Positions 42,880 through 51,795 of a stretch of DNA of 64,000 bases are shown here, one piece after another. The notes under the pieces are model-generated. The model was given only the letters and a program-made list of their open reading frames with translations. It searched no databases and was not told the DNA's origin. The stretch comes from DATHGT01 sp035317605 (GTDB taxonomy: Bacteria; Methylomirabilota; Methylomirabilia; Rokubacteriales; CSP1-6). The translations under genes and the position numbers were made by a program. Where the stretch lies: the NCBI GenBank assembly GCA_035317605.1, contig DATHGT010000133.1, positions 1 through 64,000 of the forward strand. Direction: 5' to 3'. Within the stretch, counting starts at the first letter, position 1. Each line of letters starts with the position of its first letter.

Positions 42880-43812
42880 TCATGGCTCGAGCCCCTGCGC
42901 CCACTCGACCATCCTGCGTAGCCCTTCGTCGAGCGGCGTCACCGGTCGCCAGCCGAGGTCCTGCTCGGCCCGGCTGATGTCCGCGCACAGTCCGAACTGG
43001 TCGCCGATGTGGCCAGCCAGTTCCTGGACCGGGTAATCGGGCTCGCGGCCGAGGGCGACGGCCAGCCGGGAGATGAGATCGCCCACCTCCGTGCGCTCGC
43101 CGGCCCCGATGTTGTACTCGAGGGCCGGAGTGCTCGGCCGGTACAACGCCCGGAGCCACGCGTCGATCACGTCGTCGATGTAGACGAAGTCGCGGAAGCG
43201 CTTGAGCGACCCCGTGACCGGCACCGGCACACCCTGCAGCAGGTACGCGAGGTAGATGCTCGCCATGCCCTGCCGCAAGTTGCCGAGGTTCTGGCCGGGA
43301 CCGTAGACGCTGAACATCCGGAAGCTCGTCACGCTCAGGCCCTCGGCCGCGGCCAGACGCAGGACATGTTCGGAGGTCAGCTTGGAGACTCCGTAGTAGG
43401 ACAGCGGCACGCACGGCGCGGTCTCCCGGACCGGAAGCTCGTCGGGGCTGCCGTAGACCGCCATCGAGCTGGCGTAGATGAACCGTGGCGTGCCCTGCTC
43501 CAGGCACCAGCGAGAGAGGAGCACGGTGGAGCCGGCGTTCGCCTGGAGGTCGTAGTACGGTACCTCCGCCGAGGCGGGTCCCGAAGACTGGGCAGCCAGG
43601 TGGCACACGGCGTCGAAGCGCGGCGGCGGCACCTGGTCCAGAAAGTTGGACCGGTCGAGATCGAGCTCGACGATCCGCGCCGCCCGCGGAACGGCGGCGC
43701 GCTGCCCGGTTCGCATGTTGTCGATCACGACCACGTCGTGGCCATCCTCGACGAGCCGGCGCGCCAGATGGCTCCCGATGAAGCCGGCGCCGCCGGTCAC
43801 GAGCACGCGCAT
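42880..43812 (-). CDS. NAD-dependent epimerase/dehydratase (UDP-glucose 4-epimerase-like)
   Basis: 310 residues; ATG at 43812 shares a base with the oxidoreductase stop. TGGAGFIGS (6-14), A-S-S-M-A-V-Y, catalytic Y140-x3-K144 and FRDFVYIDDV are standard for GalE/WbpP/WcaG-like extended SDRs. Probably changes a UDP- or CMP-linked sugar's stereochemistry. Confidence 0.85.
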   Translation of the reverse strand: MRVLVTGGAGFIGSHLARRLVEDGHDVVVIDNMRTGQRAAVPRAARIVELDLDRSNFLDQVPPPRFDAVCHLAAQSSGPASAEVPYYDLQANAGSTVLLSRWCLEQGTPRFIYASSMAVYGSPDELPVRETAPCVPLSYYGVSKLTSEHVLRLAAAEGLSVTSFRMFSVYGPGQNLGNLRQGMASIYLAYLLQGVPVPVTGSLKRFRDFVYIDDVIDAWLRALYRPSTPALEYNIGAGERTEVGDLISRLAVALGREPDYPVQELAGHIGDQFGLCADISRAEQDLGWRPVTPLDEGLRRMVEWAQGLEP

Positions 43813-44915
43813 CAGCGCCCGCCTTCCCCGGCGGCCGGCGGCGAAACTCGATAGAGCGCGGCCAGCCGGTCGTCCTTCCGGCCCAGGCGCCGGGACGCGA
43901 CGTCTTCGGCGAGCCGCACCTCGCGCCCGTCCTCGGCCGACCGATAGATCGCGTTGAGCAGCCGGAGCGCCTGCGTCCCCTCCTCGAACGAGATCGGGTG
44001 GGGGCGGCCGTCGAGCAGATCGGCGACCACGTCGAGCAGGAACGGCCGGTGGCCCAGGCCATAGGCGTTGGGAAAGATCTCGGAGTGCAGCGCGCGCTCG
44101 TCCGGAGCCGGGGTGAACACGGCCAGCTCGTTGGCGGCGATGCCCTGGAGCACGGCGGTGCCGCGCTCGGCCAGGACCGAGATCGACGCCTCGAAGTCGT
44201 CGGGGCGCGCGGCCGTGGTCACCTCGATCACGCCCAGCGCTCCGCTGGCGAACCGGATGGTGGCCACCGCGGTGTCTTCGACCTCGATGTCGACGAGCTG
44301 GGTCGCGGTGCGCGCGTTCACCGCGTCGATGTCGCCCACGATGTAGCGCACGAGGTCGATGTAGTGGATCCCCTGGTTGGTCAGCGCGCCGCCGTCCATG
44401 GCCCACGTCCCCCGCCACGGGTCGCGCCGGTAGTAGGCCTGGGGCCGGCACCAGCGCACGCGCACGGTGCCGAGCACCGGACGGCCCAGCTCGCCGGAGG
44501 CGAGCGCGGCGCGGACCTTGCGCACGGCCTTGTTGTAGCGGTTCTGGTACACGGGAAAGATCTTGACCCCCGCGCGCTCCGCCGTCCGCCTGAGCGTCTG
44601 CACGTCCTCCCAGGCCAGGGCCATGGGCTTTTCGAGGATCACGTGCTTGCCGTAGCGCTCCATCGCGTCGAGCGCGTGCTCGGGGTGCATCCCGCTCGGG
44701 GTGAGGATGTTGACGACGTCGATCTGCTCCCGGCGCAGCATCTCGTGATAGTTGGTGTAGGCGGGCACGCCGTGCTTGCGCGCGTACGCCTCCGCCCGCT
44801 CGGGCTGAAGGTCGCAGACCGCGGCCAGCCGGGCCCGCGGGAGATCGGCGAGGTGATCGGCGTGGTGACCGGCGATCCGTCCGCACCCGACGACCGCGAA
44901 GCTCAGGGGGGCCAT
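43812..44915 (-). CDS. Gfo/Idh/MocA-family oxidoreductase
   Basis: 367 residues; ATG at 44915 shares a base with the cytidylyltransferase stop. N-terminal Rossmann domain with VVGCGRIAGHHADHL, conserved ILEKPMA (the EKP motif) and a C-terminal GFO/IDH_C domain with GGALTNQGIHYIDL, where the His acts in catalysis. Enzymes of this kind in polysaccharide loci oxidise or reduce NDP-sugars (for example WlbA/WbpB) or Leg/Pse-related sugars. Its coupling to a NeuA-like cytidylyltransferase suggests a nonulosonate- or sialate-type sugar. Confidence 0.85.
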   Translation of the reverse strand: MAPLSFAVVGCGRIAGHHADHLADLPRARLAAVCDLQPERAEAYARKHGVPAYTNYHEMLRREQIDVVNILTPSGMHPEHALDAMERYGKHVILEKPMALAWEDVQTLRRTAERAGVKIFPVYQNRYNKAVRKVRAALASGELGRPVLGTVRVRWCRPQAYYRRDPWRGTWAMDGGALTNQGIHYIDLVRYIVGDIDAVNARTATQLVDIEVEDTAVATIRFASGALGVIEVTTAARPDDFEASISVLAERGTAVLQGIAANELAVFTPAPDERALHSEIFPNAYGLGHRPFLLDVVADLLDGRPHPISFEEGTQALRLLNAIYRSAEDGREVRLAEDVASRRLGRKDDRLAALYRVSPPAAGEGGR

Positions 44916-45661
44916 CACTTCGCGGGCTCGATACCGTGCGCGCGAAGCCAGAATTCCAGCATGGGCACCTGCCACTCGTAGTCGACGTCGAAGCCGCCCC
45001 ATTGCTGGAGCGGGAAGATCTTCTGCCCCATCCACTTCTGGGGCAGCAACCCGTCGTGGAGGTGCTCCAGGCAGCGCGGCCTCACGATCGAGGTGCCCAT
45101 GTCGGCGAACCAGACGTCGCCCTGGGAGTCGCGATCGCAGTTCAGGGTCGCGGGATCACCGAAGGTCTCGAAGGGGACGAACGGATGGAGCAGCCCGTCC
45201 CCGCCGATCTTGCGGGCGCGGAGCGGGCTCCACATGTTGTAGCGCGAGACGGTGACGGCCGAATCGTAGTCCGGATGCTCCCGGAGCACGTCGATCCCCT
45301 CTTCGAGAGTCTTGGCGGTGATGGTGGCCGCGTTGGCCATCAGCAGCACGATCAGCTCGACCTCGCCCCCGTCCCGTCGGACCTCGTCGCGAATCACCTC
45401 GTAGCCGTGGACGTAGGCGTCTTCGCCCAGCGCCTGGTTCGTGGCCAGGTGGGCGGGCCGGTCGATGATCCGGGCGCCGTACTCCGTCGCGATGGCCTTC
45501 AAGCGCGGGGAGTCGGTCGAGAGGTACACGCGGTCCACGCGCTTGGCGTCGCGGGCCGCCATGAGCGGATACGCGACGAGGGGCCGGCCCAGGAGCGGAA
45601 GGACGTTCTTGCCTGGAAACCCCGAGGACCCTTCTCGTCCCAGCATCAGTGCACAGATCAC
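44915..45661 (-). CDS. NeuA/PseF-like cytidylyltransferase
   Basis: 248 residues. The GTG at 45661 follows a strong AAGGAGG with 6-base spacing. R9-E-G-S-S-G-F-P-G-K-N19 corresponds to the R-x-G-S-K-G-I/L-x-x-K-N CTP-binding loop of CMP-sialate/CMP-nonulosonate synthetases; Y-L-S-T-D-S and the acidic D-x-D near the end (GGFDVDYEW) fit metal binding. It may activate the pseudaminic-type sugar made by the pse genes, or a second acid sugar. The other candidate activator is the fusion protein at 56040-57683. Confidence 0.82.
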   Translation of the reverse strand: MICALMLGREGSSGFPGKNVLPLLGRPLVAYPLMAARDAKRVDRVYLSTDSPRLKAIATEYGARIIDRPAHLATNQALGEDAYVHGYEVIRDEVRRDGGEVELIVLLMANAATITAKTLEEGIDVLREHPDYDSAVTVSRYNMWSPLRARKIGGDGLLHPFVPFETFGDPATLNCDRDSQGDVWFADMGTSIVRPRCLEHLHDGLLPQKWMGQKIFPLQQWGGFDVDYEWQVPMLEFWLRAHGIEPAK

Positions 45662-45767
45662 GGTCGACCTCCTTCGTCGTCTCTCCGTTCACGGTCGAGC
45701 GCCCGTCCGGCGTCACTGTATGCGACCCGGAAGTTTTCGTCTAGCAACGGTCCCGAGTTCCGCCCGT
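45662..45767 (-). promoter_or_regulatory. 106-bp gap, largest inside the minus-strand cluster; internal promoter candidate
   Basis: All other junctions in the 31-gene cluster are shorter or overlapping. The stretch contains an AT-richer patch on the minus strand (CTAGACGAAAACTT, then GCATACAGT, with TACAGT as a partial -10) and ends with the strong ribosome-binding site of the cytidylyltransferase gene. No clear -35 box is present, so an internal promoter is only possible. Confidence 0.25.
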
Positions 45768-46577
45768 TCACCGGATCGGCTCCAGCTCGTAGTACTGAAG
45801 CTTCGGAAAGTAGTTCGGGTACATGAGCGTGCCCAGCCACCACTGGGTGAGCGGGTTGACCGGCTCCGGGAACACCTGGACCCGACTCTGGTACACGATC
45901 TTCACCCGCGCGTAGCTCAGGACCTTGGAAAAGTCCGCCTCCGAGAACTCGAAGATATGGCTCTCGACGTTGGGCCACCCGTGCGGCCGGTGCGTGATTC
46001 GCGTCCGCAGCATCCACGGGATGGTCAGGAAGATCCGCCGCGCGGCGACCCGGATCAGCTCGTCGAGCGCGGCCAAGGGGCTGCGGACGTGCTCGAGGGT
46101 CTCGCAGCTGACGACGTAGTCGAACGCCTGGTCGGCGAACGGCAGACGCTCGAGGTCGGCCAGGCACGCCTGGGAACCATCGCTCCTGATCTTGCGGGCG
46201 CAGGCCAGCAGGATGTTGACCCCCACCCCTCGCTTGACGCCCAGCCGGGACAGGAAGAATCCATCCGAGGCGGCGGCGTCGAGCACGCGCGCGTCGCCCA
46301 CCGTGCCCACGCGCCGGCGCAGCATTCCGGTGAGCTCGTACAACTGGGACGCCAGGTGCAACTGCTTGAACTCTCCGTGAAGCTCCTCGTGTCCCCAGTG
46401 CCCTTCGACGATCCGCTGGCCCTCGCGGCTCCACCACTCCCGGAAGTCGACGTCCCGCGCCAGCTTCCGGCGGTACGCGCGCGTCGCCAGCCCGTGCCAC
46501 AGCCGCTCCGGCTGGAGGCCCGCGCGCGCCGCGACGCTCCGAAGTCTGTGGCGAAGCGCGGAGGCGACCGGCGTCAT
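45768..46577 (-). CDS. SAM-dependent methyltransferase
   Basis: 269 residues; ATG at 46577 overlaps the upstream methyltransferase stop. VLDAAASDGFFLSRLG is a variant motif I (A-A-A-S-D-G in place of G-C-G-x-G), then V-V-S-C-E-T-L-E-H-V-R-S-P is motif IV of class I enzymes. The N-terminal ~60 residues are basic and helical. It forms a tandem with the unrelated-looking methyltransferase at 46574-47425. Confidence 0.75.
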   Translation of the reverse strand: MTPVASALRHRLRSVAARAGLQPERLWHGLATRAYRRKLARDVDFREWWSREGQRIVEGHWGHEELHGEFKQLHLASQLYELTGMLRRRVGTVGDARVLDAAASDGFFLSRLGVKRGVGVNILLACARKIRSDGSQACLADLERLPFADQAFDYVVSCETLEHVRSPLAALDELIRVAARRIFLTIPWMLRTRITHRPHGWPNVESHIFEFSEADFSKVLSYARVKIVYQSRVQVFPEPVNPLTQWWLGTLMYPNYFPKLQYYELEPIR

Positions 46578-47425
46578 GCCCGATCTCCGCGCGGACGGTC
46601 GAGTTTCGGCCGAGGAACCGCGAGCAGTCGGGCCGTGTAGCCATGGTACTCGCCGAGGGACTGCGGAAACGCCTCCCCGGTGATGGCGACGGAGGCCACC
46701 TCGGTGCAGCCGAGCCCCTCGAACACCCGCCGGTAGTCGCGGGCGAACACGTACCCGCAATTCGCGGCCTCGAGCTCGACGACACACACGTACTTCCGCG
46801 CCACCCGCACCATGTGCCGGAAGATGGCGCGGCTGTTCGGGTGCACGTGGATGAGGACGGCCATCGTGAAGATCACGTCCGCGCTCCCACTCTCCAGTCC
46901 GGGAAGGACGTCCTCGACGGAGCCCACGGTGATCGTGCTGACCGCGGACACCTCGGGAAAGATCGACGGCATGTAGGCGACGGCATGGGCGTTGATCTCC
47001 ACGCCGTTCAGCCGCTCGTAACCGAGCGTGAGCAGGCCGTTCAGGTTCGCTCCGCAGTTGCACCCGAGCTCGAGAATGCGATCGTGACGCGTGACGTGAG
47101 GACCCCAGAACTCGTGCAGGAACCGCACGATGTCCTGCGACTTGGCCCCGTAGGAGGCCGGGTGATTGCTGTCGGTGGTGGCGTACTCGGCGCCGTTGGT
47201 GCGGGTGCGCCAGTAGGCTTGGCACTCCGACCGGGTCATGACCCATGGCGCCGTCACGCCACGCTCCGTGATCCACTGGTTGACGCGATTCAGGCGCCGC
47301 GCGGGCAGCGACTCCCCGTGCGCGCCCACGCGATCCTGGTAGAAGAGCCATCGTCCCAGGTGCTGTCCGAAGAACTTCTTCTGCACCTTCCACAGCCCGA
47401 TTCCCGCGTCACGTGCGGTCAACAT
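46574..47425 (-). CDS. SAM-dependent methyltransferase
   Basis: 283 residues from the ATG at 47425, with AGAGG close upstream; the open extension runs back through the flippase gene. ILELGCNCGANLNGL is motif I, followed by L-N-G-V-E-I-N and F-T-M-A-V-L-I-H-V. The N-terminal Y-W-R-T-R-T-N-G and Y-A-T-T-D segments may shape the substrate pocket. It follows wzx by 2 bp. Target sugar unknown. Confidence 0.78.
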   Translation of the reverse strand: MLTARDAGIGLWKVQKKFFGQHLGRWLFYQDRVGAHGESLPARRLNRVNQWITERGVTAPWVMTRSECQAYWRTRTNGAEYATTDSNHPASYGAKSQDIVRFLHEFWGPHVTRHDRILELGCNCGANLNGLLTLGYERLNGVEINAHAVAYMPSIFPEVSAVSTITVGSVEDVLPGLESGSADVIFTMAVLIHVHPNSRAIFRHMVRVARKYVCVVELEAANCGYVFARDYRRVFEGLGCTEVASVAITGEAFPQSLGEYHGYTARLLAVPRPKLDRPRGDRA

Positions 47426-47427
47426 CG

Positions 47428-48987
47428 TCACCTCTTTCCCAGCCGCCCCTGCCCATGACCCAAGCCGAGGAAGCTCAGCCCGGCGAGGGCAGGCCACAGC
47501 ACCACGAGTATTCCCAGTAACGCGAAGTACAGGACCGACGCCAGAGCAAGGCCGCCGATCGTCCCCCATTCCAGCTGGACCCGCAACCAGTCGCTCGGGC
47601 CGGCGAGGATCGTCACGGCGCAGGTCCCGACCACGACGAACGCGGCGAGCCGGTCCCGGAGCCCGCGGAGATAGCTCTGGCCCAGGAACCGACTGTTCAC
47701 CCACTCGTAGATTTGCCGGCTCACGAATCCCCAGCCGACGAGCTGGACGGCCACGCCGATGGCGCCCAGCCCCAGACCCGGCACCCGCGCCGTCGAAGGA
47801 GCGACGGTGAAATAGGTGATGAGCAGGTCGGGAATGGCCAGCCCCAGGCGCAGGTTCCGAAGCTGCACGGTGCGCTCGGTGGCCTTCAGGGCGGCGTCGT
47901 TGAGCTGTCCCATCGTCTGGACGACCGGGTAGAAGGCCATCACCATCAGGACCGGCACCGCCGCGAGATATTCGGGTCCGGCCAACCACTCGACGAGCGA
48001 TCGGCTGGCGAGGCTCAGCCAGCAGCTCAGCGCCAAGGCGACGAAGAACAACGACTGGCTGAACCGCGCGTACACCCGGGCCGCCTGGACCCGGTCGCTC
48101 CCGGCCATGGCCTTGGAGATTTCCCTCCAGAAGATCGGCACGGCCGCGCCGGCGAACGTCAAGGCGAGCAAGGACCACCGAGAGGCGAGGGCGAAGTAGG
48201 CCTGCTCGGACGACCCATACGCCCGCTGCAGGATGTACGCGCTGAACCAGGATCCGGCGCAGCCGTAGAGGTTGACCACGATCATGGGGCGCGCGTAGCG
48301 CCACCAGCGCGTCAGGTACCACCGGGAATGCTCGAACAGACGCCCGATCCAGCACTCGTCTCGCCTGATCGTGAGCAGCCACCAGGCCAGAACCGCGCAC
48401 AACACCAGCGACGACCCCACGTTGACCCGGACGTAGCTGTCGAAATCCAGCTCTCCCAGCGAATGCAGCAGCAGCAGGGCGGCGACGTTCAGCCCCGCCA
48501 CCGCGGCCCCGATGGCCTGGGTGCGGACGGTCAACGCCTTGCTGTCGCCCAGGCTCTGCAAGGCGATGCCCACGAAGACGAGCCAGTCGAGGATGGTCAG
48601 CCACACGATTCGATCCGGCGGTTGGGCCAGCCAGAGCCAGCCCGCGGCCCCGGTGGTCACGCCGACGCCGACCAGGATCAGCGTCAGTGCGAGCTGGCTG
48701 GCCAGACAGGCCACGTAGAGCCTCGTCAACGAACCGCTGCGGCGCTCCTGGGACGAAAAGGTGAAGAACGCGTCGTACGCGCTCAGGTCGACGACGCCGC
48801 GCACCGAGGCGGCCGTGGTCATGAGGAAGGCGTAGCTTCCGTAGGCCACCGGCCCCAGCGCCCGCGGAACGACGGTGAGCGTGATCGCCGACGCCCCCAG
48901 CTGGACGAACCTGGCCAGCAGCGTGGCCAGGTATCGATACCGGATGCTGTCGGCGAAGCTCACCGTCGGCACGACGTCCTCGGTCAT
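47428..48987 (-). CDS. wzx: Polysaccharide flippase (Wzx/MATE-like translocase)
   Basis: 519 residues, ATG at 48987 overlapping the phyH-like stop; an upstream extension to 49116 is rejected. About 12-14 hydrophobic helices without large loops, with F-A-D-S-I-R-Y-R-Y-L-A-T-L-L at the N-terminus and G-P-V-A-Y-G-S-Y-A-F pattern of the RfbX/Wzx family. It moves undecaprenyl-diphosphate-linked repeat units from the cytoplasmic to the periplasmic face, supplying the Wzy candidate and/or the ligase-like protein. Confidence 0.85.
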   Translation of the reverse strand: MTEDVVPTVSFADSIRYRYLATLLARFVQLGASAITLTVVPRALGPVAYGSYAFLMTTAASVRGVVDLSAYDAFFTFSSQERRSGSLTRLYVACLASQLALTLILVGVGVTTGAAGWLWLAQPPDRIVWLTILDWLVFVGIALQSLGDSKALTVRTQAIGAAVAGLNVAALLLLHSLGELDFDSYVRVNVGSSLVLCAVLAWWLLTIRRDECWIGRLFEHSRWYLTRWWRYARPMIVVNLYGCAGSWFSAYILQRAYGSSEQAYFALASRWSLLALTFAGAAVPIFWREISKAMAGSDRVQAARVYARFSQSLFFVALALSCWLSLASRSLVEWLAGPEYLAAVPVLMVMAFYPVVQTMGQLNDAALKATERTVQLRNLRLGLAIPDLLITYFTVAPSTARVPGLGLGAIGVAVQLVGWGFVSRQIYEWVNSRFLGQSYLRGLRDRLAAFVVVGTCAVTILAGPSDWLRVQLEWGTIGGLALASVLYFALLGILVVLWPALAGLSFLGLGHGQGRLGKR

Positions 48988-49829
48988 ACCAGCGTCACGC
49001 CCCGTTTCGTGGCCTCGGCCCGAAAATCCTCCGGATAGGCGAAGTCGCCGAGGAACGCGTACACGCCGCGGATGTAGTCGTGGTACGCGCGGACGTGCGC
49101 GTTGTTCCGGCCGCACATCACGAACAGGGCGACCTTCTCCCGATCGGGAGGGACCACGGGCTGGCGGGGCTGGGTCGGCCGGTGCGTCGCCCGCTGGTGA
49201 AAGATCACGAGGTCACCGGCCTTGTTGGGAATGGAGACCCCGGCTCGGACGTGCCGGTCCCGCCACGCATCATCCTCCCGGCCGAGACGGCGGAGCACCG
49301 GCAACGCCGCCCGGTAGTAGAGCCGCTCGGCCACCTTCCCCACGGGCCCGTGGGCGATGAAGGGGTCGCGGCCCCGGTGCGAGCCCGGATCGACGTCGAG
49401 GCCGCCCCCGTACTCCGGGCCGTTGTCCTGGAGGTAATAGGCGACCTGGACCATCAGGAAATCCGGCGCGAGGCTGAAGGCGTGCCCCCTGCCCTCGTGT
49501 CGAGAACTGTCCTTGTGCCAGGAGCCCTCGAAGTGATTCAGCATCGCGGAGCACTCGCGCACCACGGCGAAGTCGGGGCCGAGAAGCGTTCTCAGGACAC
49601 CGAGGGTGCGATCGTGGAACAGCAGCCACCGCAGGTCGGCGTGCTGGGAGTACACGTCGAACAGCATGGTCCCGGTATCGCCCGTCCGCCGGCGCTCCGG
49701 GGGCAGCTCGAACTTCGCCCTCAGGAGCGCGCGGGCCCGCGTCACCTCCTCGTCCGTCAGCACGTTCGGCACCAGCAGATAGCCATCGCGATCGAACGAG
49801 TCGACCTGCTCACGCGTCAGCATCGGCAC
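48984..49829 (-). CDS. Phytanoyl-CoA dioxygenase (PhyH) family oxygenase
   Basis: 281 residues. Fe-binding H105-x-D107 (SWHKDSS) and the distal His at H211 or H216 (FHQRATHRPTQP) are visible; the N-terminal SFDRDGYLLVPNVLT is the usual PhyH opening. The start overlaps the upstream GT-B-like gene by 20 bp. It is the second PhyH in the window, only weakly similar to 15885-16841. In nonulosonate clusters such enzymes could hydroxylate an acyl or sugar group; the substrate is not known. Confidence 0.8.
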   Translation of the reverse strand: MPMLTREQVDSFDRDGYLLVPNVLTDEEVTRARALLRAKFELPPERRRTGDTGTMLFDVYSQHADLRWLLFHDRTLGVLRTLLGPDFAVVRECSAMLNHFEGSWHKDSSRHEGRGHAFSLAPDFLMVQVAYYLQDNGPEYGGGLDVDPGSHRGRDPFIAHGPVGKVAERLYYRAALPVLRRLGREDDAWRDRHVRAGVSIPNKAGDLVIFHQRATHRPTQPRQPVVPPDREKVALFVMCGRNNAHVRAYHDYIRGVYAFLGDFAYPEDFRAEATKRGVTLV

Positions 49830-51738
49830 TCTCTTTTCGCGCGCGTCTCACGTCGCGCATCGTGACCTGTGGCCGCCCCGCCTCCGCGCGAGCTCGCTGC
49901 AGCACCGCGTCGACGGCGCGGACGGCACACCGGCCGTCTCCGACGTGCACGCCGTAGAGCCGGGCGAATGACTCGTCGGGAGGAGGCACGCGGGCCAGAT
50001 TCCCCTCCCGCAGGACGCGCCGACAGGCGTCCACGAACGCGCCCCGCTCCTCGACCAGGACCAGCCGGCGCTGGAGCGTCTCCCTCGCCTCGGCCCGCAG
50101 CCTGATCGACTCGCGATCGGCCAGGAGCACGATGGGCCGATCGGTGACGACGGCCTCCAGGAGGGCCGTGGAAGGGAACGTCAGGACGATCAGGTCGGCG
50201 CCGGCCAGGAGGCGCGTCAGCGTCCTCCGGGCCTCGACGCGGCAGTTGGACCCCTGGCGTCCGGCCAGCCGCGCCGCCGGCGTATCCGACTGGCCCGGAA
50301 ACGTCTTGAGCACGAACTCGTAGCGCGGGAATTCTCGCGCCAGTCCCACCACGGATGCCTGAACCTCCGCCTCCGTGACGTCGGGCATGTTGCCACGGTC
50401 GAAATACCGGTTGTTGAAGGCGATCATGTTGGGCACGATCAGAACACGTGGCCGTGAGCGTGGCCTCCGTGACCGGTGCAATCGTCCCTTGAGCTCATCC
50501 AGGCGACTGGAGCCCACGGAGATCGATTCGGCGCGGGCCCCGCCGTATCGCGCCCGCCGGCTCTCGAAATACTTCGACACTCCGTCGCCGTACGTGAGCT
50601 CGTAGTCCGCGTGCCAGAGATCACTGCAGTCCCAGGGAACGCACTCGCAGACCCCGACGAACCCTCCGTGCTGGTAGATGAACGTCGGGACGCCCGCCGA
50701 TCGGAGCGCGGCGAACGCGCCCCGCTCCACGTGATCGCCGAGCGCGGCGACGACGGCGGCCGCCGGGCGTTCTCGCGTGAAGTACGTCCGTGCCGCCAGG
50801 AACGCCGCCCACTGCTCCGGGATCAGTCGGTGCCACCAGAAACCCAGGCGCTGCTCGACGATGTCCCAGACATCGATGCCCCCGAAGAGGAAGGGGCGCC
50901 GGAACCGCGCCTCCTTCGTGATGCCGCTCCACGCATCGGCCAGCCAGCCGGACGCGCGCTCGCACTCGTCCCTCGCCACCCCGCGCCGCACGTGCCCGGT
51001 CACCTGCTCCCACGGGACGAAGCGTGCCCGCCCGCGCGCCGCTCTCCACATGCGACGCACGTCGTAGTGACAGCCCGCGACGACCGCGCCGGCCGGCGAT
51101 CCCAGCCAGGGCGAACGTCCCTGCCAGCGGGCCACTCCAACGACGCCCGCGGCGCGCAGACGATCGACGGCGCGGCGTCCGGCTTTCCGCCATGAATCCG
51201 GGGCGGGAGGGGCGTCGACGCTCGCTCCGACCACCTCCGTGTCGATCCTGAGCTCGTGGGCCACTTTCCTCAGCAACGTGGAATAGAGGCCCTCTCGAAA
51301 CAGGAGATCAGTGCCGAACCGATCGTGGGGCGACTCGCCCCCGAGATGAACGACTCGCTCCGGCTTCCAGGCCTCCAGCGCCCAGCGGAGGGCATGAAGC
51401 CTGACACCCAGCGAATCGACCATGACCTTCAACCAGTACAGGTACAAACGCGCCGGCTCGAATCCCCCACGGCTGAATTCCGGGATGCGCTCGCCCAGCG
51501 CGCGATCCAGCCACTCCGCCCACCGCTGCTGCTCGTCCAGGATCCCCTCGGCGAGGTCTCCGAGGTCTCGCTCGCGATACCCGTCTTCCAGCTTCAGATA
51601 CGGGTGGTTTCCCTGCGACAGCGCCCACGCCGCGTCGGGCTCCAGCGCCACGAGGGCATCGACGTCGCCGCGCCGTTGCCGCTCGAGCGCGGCCGCGGCC
51701 TGCGTCGCCGTCTCCACGAACGCGAGCGAGCGGATCAT
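49810..51738 (-). CDS. GT-B-like surface polysaccharide transferase
   Basis: 642 residues from the ATG at 51738. No close family recognised for residues 1-300. The central and C-terminal parts look GT-B-like: F-I-Y-Q-H-G-G-F-V-G-V, VLIVPNMIAFNNRYFD, F-V-L-K-T-F-P-G, then L-I-V-L-T-F-P-S-T-A-L-L-E-A-V-V-T-D-R-P, similar in outline to polysialyltransferase/surface-carbohydrate transferases. Directly after the hisF-like gene and before phyH, it is a good candidate for the transferase of the modified nonulosonic acid. Confidence 0.6.
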   Translation of the reverse strand: MIRSLAFVETATQAAAALERQRRGDVDALVALEPDAAWALSQGNHPYLKLEDGYRERDLGDLAEGILDEQQRWAEWLDRALGERIPEFSRGGFEPARLYLYWLKVMVDSLGVRLHALRWALEAWKPERVVHLGGESPHDRFGTDLLFREGLYSTLLRKVAHELRIDTEVVGASVDAPPAPDSWRKAGRRAVDRLRAAGVVGVARWQGRSPWLGSPAGAVVAGCHYDVRRMWRAARGRARFVPWEQVTGHVRRGVARDECERASGWLADAWSGITKEARFRRPFLFGGIDVWDIVEQRLGFWWHRLIPEQWAAFLAARTYFTRERPAAAVVAALGDHVERGAFAALRSAGVPTFIYQHGGFVGVCECVPWDCSDLWHADYELTYGDGVSKYFESRRARYGGARAESISVGSSRLDELKGRLHRSRRPRSRPRVLIVPNMIAFNNRYFDRGNMPDVTEAEVQASVVGLAREFPRYEFVLKTFPGQSDTPAARLAGRQGSNCRVEARRTLTRLLAGADLIVLTFPSTALLEAVVTDRPIVLLADRESIRLRAEARETLQRRLVLVEERGAFVDACRRVLREGNLARVPPPDESFARLYGVHVGDGRCAVRAVDAVLQRARAEAGRPQVTMRDVRRARKESADADA

Positions 51739-51795
51739 CCGTCCTCACCCCTCATGTCGATGTGGACGACCGTGTTGGTGCGTCGCCGGCGACCG

